The translations under genes and the position numbers were made by a program. Below are positions 41,915-50,566 of a stretch of DNA of 64,000 bases, piece after piece (positions within the stretch are counted from its first letter, which is position 1; each line of letters begins with the position of its first letter). This DNA comes from Streptomyces wuyuanensis (GTDB lineage Bacteria > Actinomycetota > Actinomycetes > Streptomycetales > Streptomycetaceae): assembly GCF_900103455.1 (NCBI RefSeq), contig NZ_FNHI01000020.1, positions 62,001 through 126,000 on the forward strand. Direction: 5' to 3'. Under the pieces are notes generated by a model. The model did not search any database and was not told the origin of the DNA. It saw nothing but the letters and a program-made list of their open reading frames with translations.

Positions 41915-42328
41915 TCAGAAGTCGGACACCGTCACCGCGCCAGGCTGCCGCGCGGCCACCGCCAGATGCTCCCCCACCCGGTTCACCAGCAGCGTCATCT
42001 CGTAGGCGACCTGGCCGACATCGGCCTCCGCCGCACTGAGCACGCACAGACAGCTGCCGTCGCCCGCGGCGGTGACGAAGAGCATCGCGTCGTCGAACTC
42101 CACCATGGTCTGCCGCGCCCTGCCCGCCTTGAAGTGCCTGCCCGAGCCCCGGGCCAGACTGTGCAGTCCGGACGAGACGGCGGCGAGGTGCTCCGCGTCC
42201 TCCCGGGCGAGTCCCGTGCTCGCCCCGGTCACCAGGCCGTCGTTGGACAGCACGAGTGCGTGCCGTATGTACGAGACCCTCTTGGTCAGGTCGTCCAGGA
42301 GCCAGTCGAGCCCCTTGTCCGCTGCCAT
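41915..42328 (-). CDS. cvnB: Roadblock/LC7 protein, conservon CvnB-type
   Basis: The ATG at 42328 is chosen because GGAGG sits 7 nt upstream; an ATG at 42334 is too close to it. The 137-residue protein has the roadblock fold: LDWLLDDLTKRVSYIRHALVLSNDGL, REDAEHLAAVSSGLHSLARG, QTMVEFDDAMLFV. It is very like the second roadblock protein at 54325-54759. In conservons, CvnB links the kinase CvnA with the Ras-like CvnD. No CvnA or CvnC lies beside this copy; the nearest conservon gene is the GTPase at 42953, separated by a divergent PPOX gene. Confidence 0.9.
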   Translation of the reverse strand: MAADKGLDWLLDDLTKRVSYIRHALVLSNDGLVTGASTGLAREDAEHLAAVSSGLHSLARGSGRHFKAGRARQTMVEFDDAMLFVTAAGDGSCLCVLSAAEADVGQVAYEMTLLVNRVGEHLAVAARQPGAVTVSDF

Positions 42329-42478
42329 GTACATTCCTCCCCGTTCATGTGTTCGTGTTCCCCCGTGTCGCGGGTAAGCCTTGCGCACTGTCCGCGTCCC
42401 GGCAAGGAGTCATCACGGGCGCACGGCAGCGGAGAGTTGACTTTCCCTCACCACGGGTCGCGTCCGAGGATGTGTCCC

Positions 42479-42907
42479 ATGGCGAGAAAGATGTCTCATG
42501 ACGAATGGCGGGCGTTCCTGGGCCAGGGCACGCGCACCGCGAAACTGTCGACGGTCCGGGCGGACGGCAGCCCGCACATCGCCCCCGTCTGGTTCCTCCT
42601 CGACGGCGACGACGTGGTCTTCAACACGGGGAAGGAGACGGTGAAGGGGCGGAACCTGGCCCGCGACGGCAGGGTCGCCCTCTGCGTCGAGGACGACCGT
42701 CCCCCGTTCTCGTTCGTGGTCGTCCAGGGCCGCGCGGAGCTGAGCGAGGAGCCGGAGCAGTTGCGGCAGTGGGCCACCCGGATCGCCGCACGCTACATGG
42801 GTGAGGACCGCGCCGAGGAGTTCGGTGCGCGCAACGGAGTGCCCGGTGAGCTGCTGGTACGGGTGCGCGCCGAGAAGGTCCAGGCCATGGCGGACGTGGC
42901 CGGCTGA
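42479..42907 (+). CDS. PPOX-class FMN/F420-type flavin-binding protein
   Basis: A 142-residue split-barrel protein. The blocks TAKLSTVRADGSPHIAPVWF, DDVVFNTGKETVKGRNLARD and PFSFVVVQGRAEL define the pyridoxamine-phosphate-oxidase-like group that in actinobacteria binds F420 or FMN and reduces small molecules. CGAGGA lies 8 nt before the ATG at 42479. It lies between, and opposite to, the two conservon-type genes and may share the intergenic promoter with the roadblock gene. Confidence 0.88.
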   Translation: MARKMSHDEWRAFLGQGTRTAKLSTVRADGSPHIAPVWFLLDGDDVVFNTGKETVKGRNLARDGRVALCVEDDRPPFSFVVVQGRAELSEEPEQLRQWATRIAARYMGEDRAEEFGARNGVPGELLVRVRAEKVQAMADVAG

Positions 42908-42919
42908 CGGCCTCTCACC

Positions 42920-42938
42920 CGGCCGCCGGCAGCGGCCG
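42920..42938. terminator. Short hairpin between convergent genes
   Basis: CGGCCGC and GCGGCCG form a perfect 7-bp stem with a 5-nt loop, between the stops of the PPOX gene and the GTPase gene, so it can serve both. Confidence 0.5.
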
Positions 42939-42952
42939 CCTCCTTCGACTCC

Positions 42953-43558
42953 TCACCCCACCGAGTCGAGCAGCCGGGCGGTGTGCATCCGCCCGGCGTA
43001 CTCGACCAGCCGGATCAGCACCTCCTTCCCCGAATCGCGGTCGCGCGCGTCGCAGAGCACGACCGGGGTGCCCCGGTCCAGGTCCAGCGCACGGGAGACC
43101 TCGTGCGCCCCGTAGGTCCTCGCCCCCGGGAAGCAGTTGACGGCGACGACGAACGGGATGCGCCGGTGCTCGAAGTAGTCGACGGCGGGAAAACTGTCCT
43201 CCAGACGCCTGGTGTCGGCGAGGACCACCGCTCCGAGTGCCCCCTGCGAAAGCTCGTCCCACAGGAACCAGAAGCGGTCCTGTCCGGGCGTCCCGAACAG
43301 ATAGAGGGACAGCCCGGAGCGGATCGTGATGCGCCCGAAGTCCATGGCGACGGTGGTCGTCGTCTTCTGGTCGACTCCCCCCGTGTCGTCGACGCTCTCG
43401 CCCGCCTCGCTGAGCTGTTCCTCCGTGCGCAGCGGCCGGATTTCGCTGACCGCTCCGACGAGGGTCGTCTTGCCGACGCCGAACCCGCCGGCGACCAGTA
43501 TTTTCAGCGCGAGAGCGGCGGTGTCTCCGCCGATGCCGCCAGAGAGCTCGGGGGCCAT
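42953..43558 (-). CDS. cvnD: Ras-like GTPase, conservon CvnD-type
   Basis: A 201-residue ATP/GTP-binding protein. Walker A/G1 is GGFGVGKTT (24-32), G3 is FGTPGQDRF, and the G4 region reads VAVNCFPGA in place of NKxD, as usual for CvnD proteins. Conservon GTPases act with CvnA/B/C as a membrane-associated complex resembling a eukaryotic G-protein system, affecting development and antibiotic production. This copy is alone, while the conservon at 53889-57416 lacks exactly this component. Confidence 0.92.
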   Translation of the reverse strand: MAPELSGGIGGDTAALALKILVAGGFGVGKTTLVGAVSEIRPLRTEEQLSEAGESVDDTGGVDQKTTTTVAMDFGRITIRSGLSLYLFGTPGQDRFWFLWDELSQGALGAVVLADTRRLEDSFPAVDYFEHRRIPFVVAVNCFPGARTYGAHEVSRALDLDRGTPVVLCDARDRDSGKEVLIRLVEYAGRMHTARLLDSVG

Positions 43559-43942
43559 CGATCACTTCTCCCAGTGGGTGTGCGCCGACAAGTGGCAGGA
43601 GTAGCCCCAGGTCACGGCCGTCCCGGCCGCCTCGGGGAAGGCCGGCCGGGAGGGCCGGCGCCAGCACATCTGTTCTGTGAACGTGAGCAGTATGGCAACC
43701 GGAGCCACAGGCGGGGCGCCTGGATCGCTTTTTGCGCCATGTGACTGTTCCAGGCTGAAAAGCTGTCCGGATCCCTTCGAATTTCGTGTGGCCGCGACAG
43801 TTCGACGGAGGGAGGCTGGATACACGGACGCTATTACGACGGCTGTCCCGACGAGCCGGTGCCGGCGTTTACCACTGCGCCGGCAGGGCACTCGGAACGT
43901 CCCGTCCCTCGCATGCCCCTATTCCATGGGAGGCGATTCGCC
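43559..43942. other. Divergent 384-bp intergenic region
   Basis: Between the leftward GTPase gene and the rightward flavoprotein gene. It contains a GCCGGCC/GGCCGGC hairpin (43641-43659) and an AT-richer stretch (43720-43840) where both promoters probably lie. I see no credible gene or known RNA. Confidence 0.45.
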
Positions 43943-45409
43943 GTGCAGGCCGACGACACCCAGGCACCCCACGTGCGAGCCCCGCACACCACGTCCCGGG
44001 AGGACCGATCACTGCCGCGCCGGGACGGCGTGACCAGAATCGTCATCGTGGGTGCGGGGTTCGCCGGCCACCGCACGGCAAGGGCCCTGTCCCGCACCCT
44101 GGCCAAGGAGCGGGTCGAGATCGTCCTGCTGAACCCCACCGACTACTTTCTGTATCTCCCGCTGCTGCCGCAGGTGGCGGCCGGAATCCTGGAGCCGCGC
44201 AGGGTGACCGTCTCCCTCGTCCGCACCCTGCCGCGGGTGCGGCTCGTGCTGGGCGAGGCCACGCGGGTCGATCTGGCAGGGCACCGTGTGCACTACACGG
44301 ACCCCGAGGGGACGCGGGGAGAGCTCGCGTACGACCGGCTCGTGCTCGCCGTCGGAAGCGTCAACAAGCTGCTTCCCATCCCCGGTGTGAGCGAGTACGC
44401 GCACGGCTTCAGGGGACTGCCCGAAGCGCTGTACCTGCGCGACCACATCGTCCGGCAGGTCGAGATGGCGGGCGCCGCGCCGCACGCCGACGAGTGCGGG
44501 GCCCGCTGCACCTTCGTCGTGGTCGGCGCCGGTTACACCGGCACGGAGGTGGCGGCCCAGGGCAAGATCTTCACGGACGAACTGCACGCACAGATGTCCC
44601 GTCCGAAGGAGCCGTTCGGCCCGGCCTGGCGCTCCCCCGACACCAGGCCGCGCTGGCTGCTGCTCGACATCGCGCCCCGGGTACTGCCCGAACTCGACCG
44701 GCGGCTGTCGGAGACCGCGGACCGGGTGCTGCGCGCCCGGGGCGTGGAGGTCCGCACCGGCACCTCCATCAAGGAGGCGACGCCGGACGGGGTGCTGCTG
44801 GACGACGGCGAGTTCGTCCCGACCCGGACCCTGGTGTGGTGCGTCGGGGTACGGCCCGATCCGCTCGTGGCCGACGTCGGGCTGCCGGTCGACCGCGGCA
44901 GGCTGCGGGTGACGGCCGAACTGAACGTGCCCGGTCATCCGGACGTGTTCGCCTGCGGTGACGCCGCCGCCGTACCGGATCTGACCCGGCCGCTGCCGGG
45001 CGACGACGGCGACGGGAACGGAAGCGGCTACGAACTGACCCCGATGACCGCGCAGCACGCCACCCGTCAGGGGGACGTGGCCGCCAACAACGTCGCGGCG
45101 TCGCTCGGATACGGCACGGCACGCGCCTACCGGCACCACGATCTGGGCTTCGCGGTCGACCTCGGCGGTGTCAGGGCGGCGGCCAATCCGCTCGGCGTTC
45201 CGCTGTCCGGACTGCTCGCCGGAGCCGTGACCCGCGGCTACCACCTGGCGGCGATGCCGGGCAACCGGGTGCGGGTGGCCGCCGACTGGCTGTTGGAGGC
45301 CGCGCTGCCGCGCCAGGCGGTGCAGCTCGGTCTCGTCAGCTCCTGGTCGGTGCCGCTCGACACCTCGTCGCCCGAGGTGGCCCGGCTGCCGGGCCGGTCC
45401 CGGCAATGA
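43943..45409 (+). CDS. Type II NADH dehydrogenase-like flavoprotein
   Basis: The start is a GTG at 43943 with GGGAGG 9 nt before it; the frame runs further upstream without a better site. The 488-residue protein has an FAD loop VIVGAGFAG (G37-G42), PLLPQVAAGILEPRR typical of NDH-2, an NAD loop VVVGAGYTGTEVAAQ, and the FAD-contacting ACGDAAAVPD. It lacks a long membrane helix, so it would bind the membrane peripherally through its C-terminal helices, passing electrons from NADH to quinone. An insertion rich in Asp/Gly (DDGDGNGSG) follows the FAD motif. It precedes the transketolase by 55 nt on the same strand. Confidence 0.88.
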   Translation: MQADDTQAPHVRAPHTTSREDRSLPRRDGVTRIVIVGAGFAGHRTARALSRTLAKERVEIVLLNPTDYFLYLPLLPQVAAGILEPRRVTVSLVRTLPRVRLVLGEATRVDLAGHRVHYTDPEGTRGELAYDRLVLAVGSVNKLLPIPGVSEYAHGFRGLPEALYLRDHIVRQVEMAGAAPHADECGARCTFVVVGAGYTGTEVAAQGKIFTDELHAQMSRPKEPFGPAWRSPDTRPRWLLLDIAPRVLPELDRRLSETADRVLRARGVEVRTGTSIKEATPDGVLLDDGEFVPTRTLVWCVGVRPDPLVADVGLPVDRGRLRVTAELNVPGHPDVFACGDAAAVPDLTRPLPGDDGDGNGSGYELTPMTAQHATRQGDVAANNVAASLGYGTARAYRHHDLGFAVDLGGVRAAANPLGVPLSGLLAGAVTRGYHLAAMPGNRVRVAADWLLEAALPRQAVQLGLVSSWSVPLDTSSPEVARLPGRSRQ

Positions 45410-45464
45410 CGGCACGACGAGGCCACGCGAACCGGTCACAGGACCACCCCGCGAACGGAGTGAC

Positions 45465-47309
45465 ATGCGCTACGAAGAACTGACGGAACTGGCCCAGCAG
45501 TTGCGGGTGGATTCCGTCCGAGCGGCCGACGCCGCGGGTTCCGGGCACCCGACGTCCTCGATGTCGGCGGCCGACCTCGCCGCGGTGCTCCTCGCACACC
45601 ATCTGCGCTACGACTTCTCCGACCCGGAGAACCCGGCCAACGACCGGCTCGTCTTCTCCAAGGGCCACGCCTCGCCCCTGCTGTACTCCCTCTACAAGGC
45701 GGCGGGCGCGATCGACGACGAGGAACTGCTGACGTTCCGCAAGCGGGACGGCCGTCTCGAGGGCCATCCGACGCCGAGGCTGCCCTGGGTGGACGTCGCC
45801 ACGGGCTCGCTCGGACAGGGCCTCCCGGTCGGGGTGGGGATGGCACTCGCCGGCACGTACCTCGACCGCCTCCCCTACCGGGTGTGGGTGCTGTCCGGGG
45901 ACAGCGAGATGGCGGAGGGCTCCGTCTGGGAGGCCGCCGAGCACGCCGCGTTCGAGAAACTGGGCAACCTGAAGCTGATCGTCGACGTCAACCGGCTCGG
46001 GCAGCGAGGACCGACCCGCCACCAGCACGACCTCGGCGCCTACGCCCGGCGCCTACGGGCGTTCGGCTGGCACACCATCGAGGTCGACGGCCATGACGTC
46101 GAGGCCGTCGACAAGGCCCTCACCGAGGCGGTCGAGGTGGACGAGCGGCCGACGGCCGTCATCGCGGCCACCCGCAAGGGACGCGGCGTCGCCGCCGTCG
46201 AGGACCAGGAGGGCAAGCACGGCAAACCGCTGCCCGACGCGGAGGCGGCGATCGAGGAACTGGGCGGGCCGCGGTTCGTCCGGGTGGAGGTCGAGCCTCC
46301 CCCGGCGGCGAGCGCCCGACGCGTCCGGGACCGGGAGCCGCTGGAGCTACCCCGGTTCGAGCTCGGCGCGGAGGAGGCCACCCGCACGGCGTACGGACGG
46401 GCCCTGGCCGCGCTCGGTTCGGCGCGGGGCGACGTGGTCGCGCTCGACGCCGAGGTCGGCGACTCCACGCGCACGGAGTACTTCGAGAAGGAGCACCCGG
46501 ACCGGTACCTCGAGTTCTACATCGCCGAACAGCAGCTCGTGGCGGGAGCGGTCGGCCTGCAGGCGTGCGGCTGGGTGCCGTTCGCGTCGACGTTCGCCGC
46601 GTTCCTCACCCGCGCCCACGACTTCGTCCGCATGGCAGCGGTGAGCCGGGCCGGCATCAATCTCGTCGGATCGCACGCGGGCGTGTCGATCGGCGAGGAC
46701 GGGCCCTCGCAGATGGGCCTCGAGGATCTGGCCATGCTCCGGTCCGTCCAAGGGTCGACGGTGCTCTACCCGTGCGACGCCAACCAGACCGCCCGGCTGG
46801 TGGCGGCCATGGCGGATCTCGACGGTGTCCGCTATCTGCGGACCACCCGCGGGGAGACGCCCGTCGTCTACGGTCCCGACGAGGAGTTCCCGGTCGGCGG
46901 CAGCAAGGTGCTGCGCAGCGGTGACGGCGACAAGGCGACGATCGTCGCCGCGGGGGTGACGGTCCACGAGGCGCTCCGTGCCGCGGACGCGCTCGCCGCG
47001 GACGGCATCCCGGTCCGGGTCGTCGACCTGTACTCGGTGAAGCCGGTGGACGTGGAAACGCTCAACGACGCCGCCGGGGCGACGGGATGCGTACTCACGG
47101 TGGAGGACCACCGCCCGGAGGGCGGGATCGGCGATGCCGTTGCGGAGGCGTTCTCGGACGGGCGTCCCGTGCCCAGGCTCGCGCGGCTCGCCGTGCGCGG
47201 CATGCCCGGCTCCGCGACGCCCAAGGAGCAGCTGCACGCCGCCGGGATCGACGCGGAGTCCATCGCTGCGGCCGTGAAACTGCTCGTGGAGAGGATCGTC
47301 GCCCACTGA
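45465..47309 (+). CDS. Transketolase, short single-chain type
   Basis: A 614-residue transketolase with both halves in one chain. The thiamine diphosphate region reads GSLGQGLPVGVG and GDSEMAEGSVWEA (~145-157; the usual GDG is GDS). The pyrimidine-binding half has the catalytic glutamate Glu355 in IAEQQLVAGAVGL, followed by FASTFAAFLTRAHD and GSHAGVSIGEDGPSQ. This shorter form resembles the animal-type transketolases rather than the ~700-residue housekeeping bacterial one. It moves two-carbon units between sugar phosphates. GAGTG precedes the ATG, and it may be co-transcribed with the flavoprotein gene. Confidence 0.93.
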   Translation: MRYEELTELAQQLRVDSVRAADAAGSGHPTSSMSAADLAAVLLAHHLRYDFSDPENPANDRLVFSKGHASPLLYSLYKAAGAIDDEELLTFRKRDGRLEGHPTPRLPWVDVATGSLGQGLPVGVGMALAGTYLDRLPYRVWVLSGDSEMAEGSVWEAAEHAAFEKLGNLKLIVDVNRLGQRGPTRHQHDLGAYARRLRAFGWHTIEVDGHDVEAVDKALTEAVEVDERPTAVIAATRKGRGVAAVEDQEGKHGKPLPDAEAAIEELGGPRFVRVEVEPPPAASARRVRDREPLELPRFELGAEEATRTAYGRALAALGSARGDVVALDAEVGDSTRTEYFEKEHPDRYLEFYIAEQQLVAGAVGLQACGWVPFASTFAAFLTRAHDFVRMAAVSRAGINLVGSHAGVSIGEDGPSQMGLEDLAMLRSVQGSTVLYPCDANQTARLVAAMADLDGVRYLRTTRGETPVVYGPDEEFPVGGSKVLRSGDGDKATIVAAGVTVHEALRAADALAADGIPVRVVDLYSVKPVDVETLNDAAGATGCVLTVEDHRPEGGIGDAVAEAFSDGRPVPRLARLAVRGMPGSATPKEQLHAAGIDAESIAAAVKLLVERIVAH

Positions 47310-47398
47310 GGAGCCCCACGCCCGGCCGGCCGATCCGCGAGTGCCCCGTCCGGCCGTGCCGGGGTCTACCGGCCGGCGGAGCGGGGTACCCGCGAGCC

Positions 47399-48319
47399 AT
47401 GAGCACCACAACCGTGCGTGCCGGTCGCCGTACCGTGGAGGTCCACCGACCGGAGAAGGTCCTGTTTCCCGCCGACGGTTTCACCAAGGCGGACCTCGTC
47501 GGGTACCACCGCGAGATCGCACCCCGCATGCTGCCGCATCTGCGCGGCCGGCCCCTGATGCTCGAACGGCTCCCCGACGGGCTCGACGGGCCCCGGTTCA
47601 TGCAGAAGGAGACGCCGGAGAGCCATCCGGACTGGGTGCGCCGCGCCGAGGTCGACAAGGTGGGCGGCACGGTCACCCACACGGTCTGCGACGACACCGC
47701 GACCCTCGTGTACCTGGCCGACCAGGCGTGCGTCACGCTCCACCGCTGGCAGTCGAAGGCGGACCGCCCGGAGCACCCCGACCGGATGGTCTTCGACCTG
47801 GATCCACCGCAGGACGACTTCGAGCCCGTCCGGCGGGCCGCGCGGCTCCTTGGCGACCTGCTCGGCGAGCTCCGCCTGCCGTCGGTGCTGATGACGACGG
47901 GTTCACGGGGTCTGCACGTCGTCGTGCCGCTCAGCCGGCGTCATGGGTTCGACGAGGTCCGGGAGTTCGCGAAGGACGCGGCGGGCCTGCTCGCGGCCGC
48001 CCACCCGGAGGAACTGACCACCGAGGCGCGCAAGGCGGCGCGGGGCGACCGGCTGTACCTGGACGTCCAGCGCAACGGGTACGCGCAGACGGCGGTGGCG
48101 CCGTACTCGGTGCGGGCCCGCGAGGGCGCGCCGGTCGCCACGCCGATCGGCTGGGACCAGCTGGACGACCCCGGGCTCACGGCGCGCCGGTGGAACATCA
48201 CGAACGCGGCCGAGCAGGCGGCCGCGGGCCCGTGGGAGGGTGCGCTGCGGCGCGGCAGGGCGCTGGGGCCGGCGCGACGGCGGCTGGACGGGCTGCGTCG
48301 CGACGGGACCGGCGGTTGA
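47399..48319 (+). CDS. LigD-type DNA polymerase/primase (stand-alone)
   Basis: A 306-residue archaeo-eukaryotic-primase-like polymerase of the LigD Pol family. Metal-binding Asp133 and Asp135 are in FDLDPP, with VLFPADGFTKADLVGYH, TTGSRGLHVVVPL and RGDRLYLDVQRNGYAQTAVAPYSVR as family blocks. In non-homologous end joining this activity fills or extends broken ends. No Ku, ligase or nuclease domain is fused or adjacent; the ATP-dependent ligase at 37178-38734 is the only other repair gene here. Several such stand-alone Pol genes per genome are usual in streptomycetes. Confidence 0.92.
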   Translation: MSTTTVRAGRRTVEVHRPEKVLFPADGFTKADLVGYHREIAPRMLPHLRGRPLMLERLPDGLDGPRFMQKETPESHPDWVRRAEVDKVGGTVTHTVCDDTATLVYLADQACVTLHRWQSKADRPEHPDRMVFDLDPPQDDFEPVRRAARLLGDLLGELRLPSVLMTTGSRGLHVVVPLSRRHGFDEVREFAKDAAGLLAAAHPEELTTEARKAARGDRLYLDVQRNGYAQTAVAPYSVRAREGAPVATPIGWDQLDDPGLTARRWNITNAAEQAAAGPWEGALRRGRALGPARRRLDGLRRDGTGG

Positions 48320-48339
48320 GCGCCCGGGTGCCCGCGCTA

Positions 48340-48643
48340 CCGGCTGGGTCGCGAGGCGCGGGACCTCCTCATCGGCGTCGCCGTCGATCCCGGCATGCGC
48401 CGGGCGATCCGCGCCATGCCGGACGAGCGGCCGGAGATCGACGGTGTGGCCGACCTGCTGACCATGCGTCCGGGGGTGGACTCGGTACCGGTCGCCGCGA
48501 GGGTCGACCTGGTCCCGGGGCTGGACAGCGAGGGGATCGCGCTGGTGAGCGAGCGGATCAAGGAGGCGGTCGGCGACCGGTGGCGGGAGGCGGACCAGGT
48601 CTTCCTCGACATCACCGAGGCGCTGCCGCACCCCGGGCGCTGA
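48340..48643 (+). pseudogene. 3' fragment of a cation diffusion facilitator transporter
   Basis: One frame reads YRLGREARDLLIGVAVDPGM, then DGVADLLTMRPGVDSVPVAAR and EADQVFLDITEALPHPG before the stop at 48641-48643. These are the linker and cytoplasmic C-terminal domain of CDF (cation efflux) proteins. The five or six membrane helices that should precede it are absent; the polymerase gene ends only about 20 nt upstream. It is a truncated remnant, though a short soluble protein could in theory start at the ATG at 48395. Confidence 0.7.
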
Positions 48644-48833
48644 CGCGGGCGGACCACCGCCGCCGAGCCCGTCCCGCCGTGCCGGTCTCGTGGGACGGTC
48701 GAGGACGTCCCGAGGCCGGCGAGCCGGACCGCGCCCCTCCGGGCGGTCCGTGGGCGAGGGCGACGGGCAGGCGAGCCGCCTGCCCAATGCGCACCGGACG
48801 CGATTGTCACACCCCTTCGCTACGGTGCGGTGC

Positions 48834-49538
48834 ATGGCGAACTTCGTATTGGTGGCGGGCGCTTGGCTCGGCGCATGGGCATGGGACGACGTCGTACCGG
48901 AGCTGCGTGCGGCCGGGCACGGTGTGCGTCCGCTGACCCTGTCCGGGCTGGCGGAGAAGAGCGGCGCACCCGCCGGGCAGCAGACCCACGTCCGGGACAT
49001 CGTCCACGAGATCGAGGGGCACGACCTCCGGGATGTCGTGCTCGTGGGACACAGCTACGCCGGCATCCCGGTCGGTCAGGCCGCCGAGCGCATCGGCGAC
49101 CGGCTCCGGCGCGTGGTCTTCGTCGACTCGAACGTCCCGTCGCACGGCGAGTCGTTCGTGACCGCGTGGCCCGACGGCCGGGCGATGATCGAGGCGTCGA
49201 TGGCGGCGACCGGAGGCTTCTGGGCACCGCTGACCGAGGCCGACTTCGCGGGTCAGGGGCTCAGCGACGGGCAGATAGGCCGGCTCGTCGGCGGTGCGAC
49301 CCCGCATCCCGGCGCGACGCTGACCGAGCCGGCGGTGCTGGGGCGGGGAGTAGGCGAACTCCCGGCGACGTACGTCAAGTGCCTGCTGGACGGGGCGGAA
49401 CCCGGCCCCGACGTGGCCGAACTGCTGCGCGGCGAGCACTGGAGGCTGGTCGAGCTGGACACCGGACACTGGCCGATGTTCTCCCGTCCGCGCGAGCTGG
49501 CTCGGGTGCTCCTCGACGCGGTGGGCCCTGGCAGGTGA
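48834..49538 (+). CDS. Alpha/beta hydrolase
   Basis: A 234-residue single-domain alpha/beta hydrolase: nucleophile Ser74 in VGHSYAG, His212 in DTGHWPMF, oxyanion region VAGAWLGAWAW. This compact type, resembling plant salicylate/hydroxynitrile esterases, acts on small esters; substrates are not predictable. No signal peptide. It stands alone, with the next gene convergent. Confidence 0.88.
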   Translation: MANFVLVAGAWLGAWAWDDVVPELRAAGHGVRPLTLSGLAEKSGAPAGQQTHVRDIVHEIEGHDLRDVVLVGHSYAGIPVGQAAERIGDRLRRVVFVDSNVPSHGESFVTAWPDGRAMIEASMAATGGFWAPLTEADFAGQGLSDGQIGRLVGGATPHPGATLTEPAVLGRGVGELPATYVKCLLDGAEPGPDVAELLRGEHWRLVELDTGHWPMFSRPRELARVLLDAVGPGR

Positions 49539-49665
49539 CCACCGCGCCGGCGCATCCGGCCGACGGCGGCACGGAGACTCGTGGAGGGAGGCAGCCCGGC
49601 ACCGGGCACTGCCCGGCCGGGGCCAGGGGCGGGCCGGCGGCTCTTCGTGCTCGTCGCCCGGGCCG

Positions 49666-50226
49666 TCAGCTCCCGGTGCCCGCCCCGGCGGTCCGGCGGG
49701 CGAACTCCGTGAGGAAGGCCGAGCAGAAGGCCTTCAGGTCGTCCGGCTTCCGGCTGGTGATCAGGATGTTCGGGCCCTCGCGGCAGATCCGCACCTGCTC
49801 GTCGACCCATGTGCCGCCCGCATTGCGGATGTCGGTGCGCAGGCTCGGCCACGACGTCAGCGTCCTGCCGCGCACCACATCGGCCTCCACGAGCGTCCAC
49901 GGTGCGTGGCAGATGGCCGCCACGGGCTTGCCCGCCTCGAAGAACCCTCGGACGAAGGCGACGGCCTGCTCGTCCATGCGCAGGAAGTCGGGGTTGGCGA
50001 CTCCGCCGGGGAGTACGAGGCCCGCGTAGTCCGACACGGAGGCGTCGGCCACGACCTCGTCGACGGGAAAGGTGTCCGCCTTGTCGAGGTGGTCGAAGGC
50101 CTGGATCCGGCCGGGCTCGACGGAGACCAGCCGCGGGGTGTGCCCGGCGCCGGTCACGGCCTGCCAGGGTTCGGTCAGCTCGACCTGTTCGACGCCTTCG
50201 TGCGCCGTGAGGAAAGCGATGTTCAT
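49666..50226 (-). CDS. DJ-1/PfpI-family protein (type 1 glutamine amidotransferase-like)
   Basis: A 186-residue protein with nucleophile Cys106 at the elbow AAICHAPW, the adjacent His107 and Glu19 typical of PfpI/YhbO-like proteins, and the LPGGVANPDFLR block. The family includes proteases, deglycases and chaperones linked to stress; the function of each member is disputed. The start at 50226 is the first good Met; the upstream frame reads as low-complexity Arg-rich sequence. No obvious operon partner. Confidence 0.9.
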   Translation of the reverse strand: MNIAFLTAHEGVEQVELTEPWQAVTGAGHTPRLVSVEPGRIQAFDHLDKADTFPVDEVVADASVSDYAGLVLPGGVANPDFLRMDEQAVAFVRGFFEAGKPVAAICHAPWTLVEADVVRGRTLTSWPSLRTDIRNAGGTWVDEQVRICREGPNILITSRKPDDLKAFCSAFLTEFARRTAGAGTGS

Positions 50227-50566
50227 GGAGCTCTGCTCTTCTCTCCCCCGCTCGCGTCGCCGGTCCGGCCCGCTCGCCGGATCGCGGCCCTGTCCGGCGG
50301 TGCGCGTACCCACGTGTGTGACCGGTATGCGGGGACCTGCGTCGTGGCGGTGGGCGACCCGCGTCGACGTCCCTCGCCCCGGCCCCGCGCTCCGGCGTCC
50401 GTCGCCATCGCGCGCCGGCCCGTACCGGTCCCCTCGCGTGGCCTTCCCGCACTCCGACGTCCTCGGCGTCGGACGCATCCCCGCCGTGCGCCACCTCGTC
50501 GGCATCCGCCGGCGTCCACCCTCGGCGGACGGCGCGGGCGGGCGCGGCGAATCACGGCCCGTGGGG

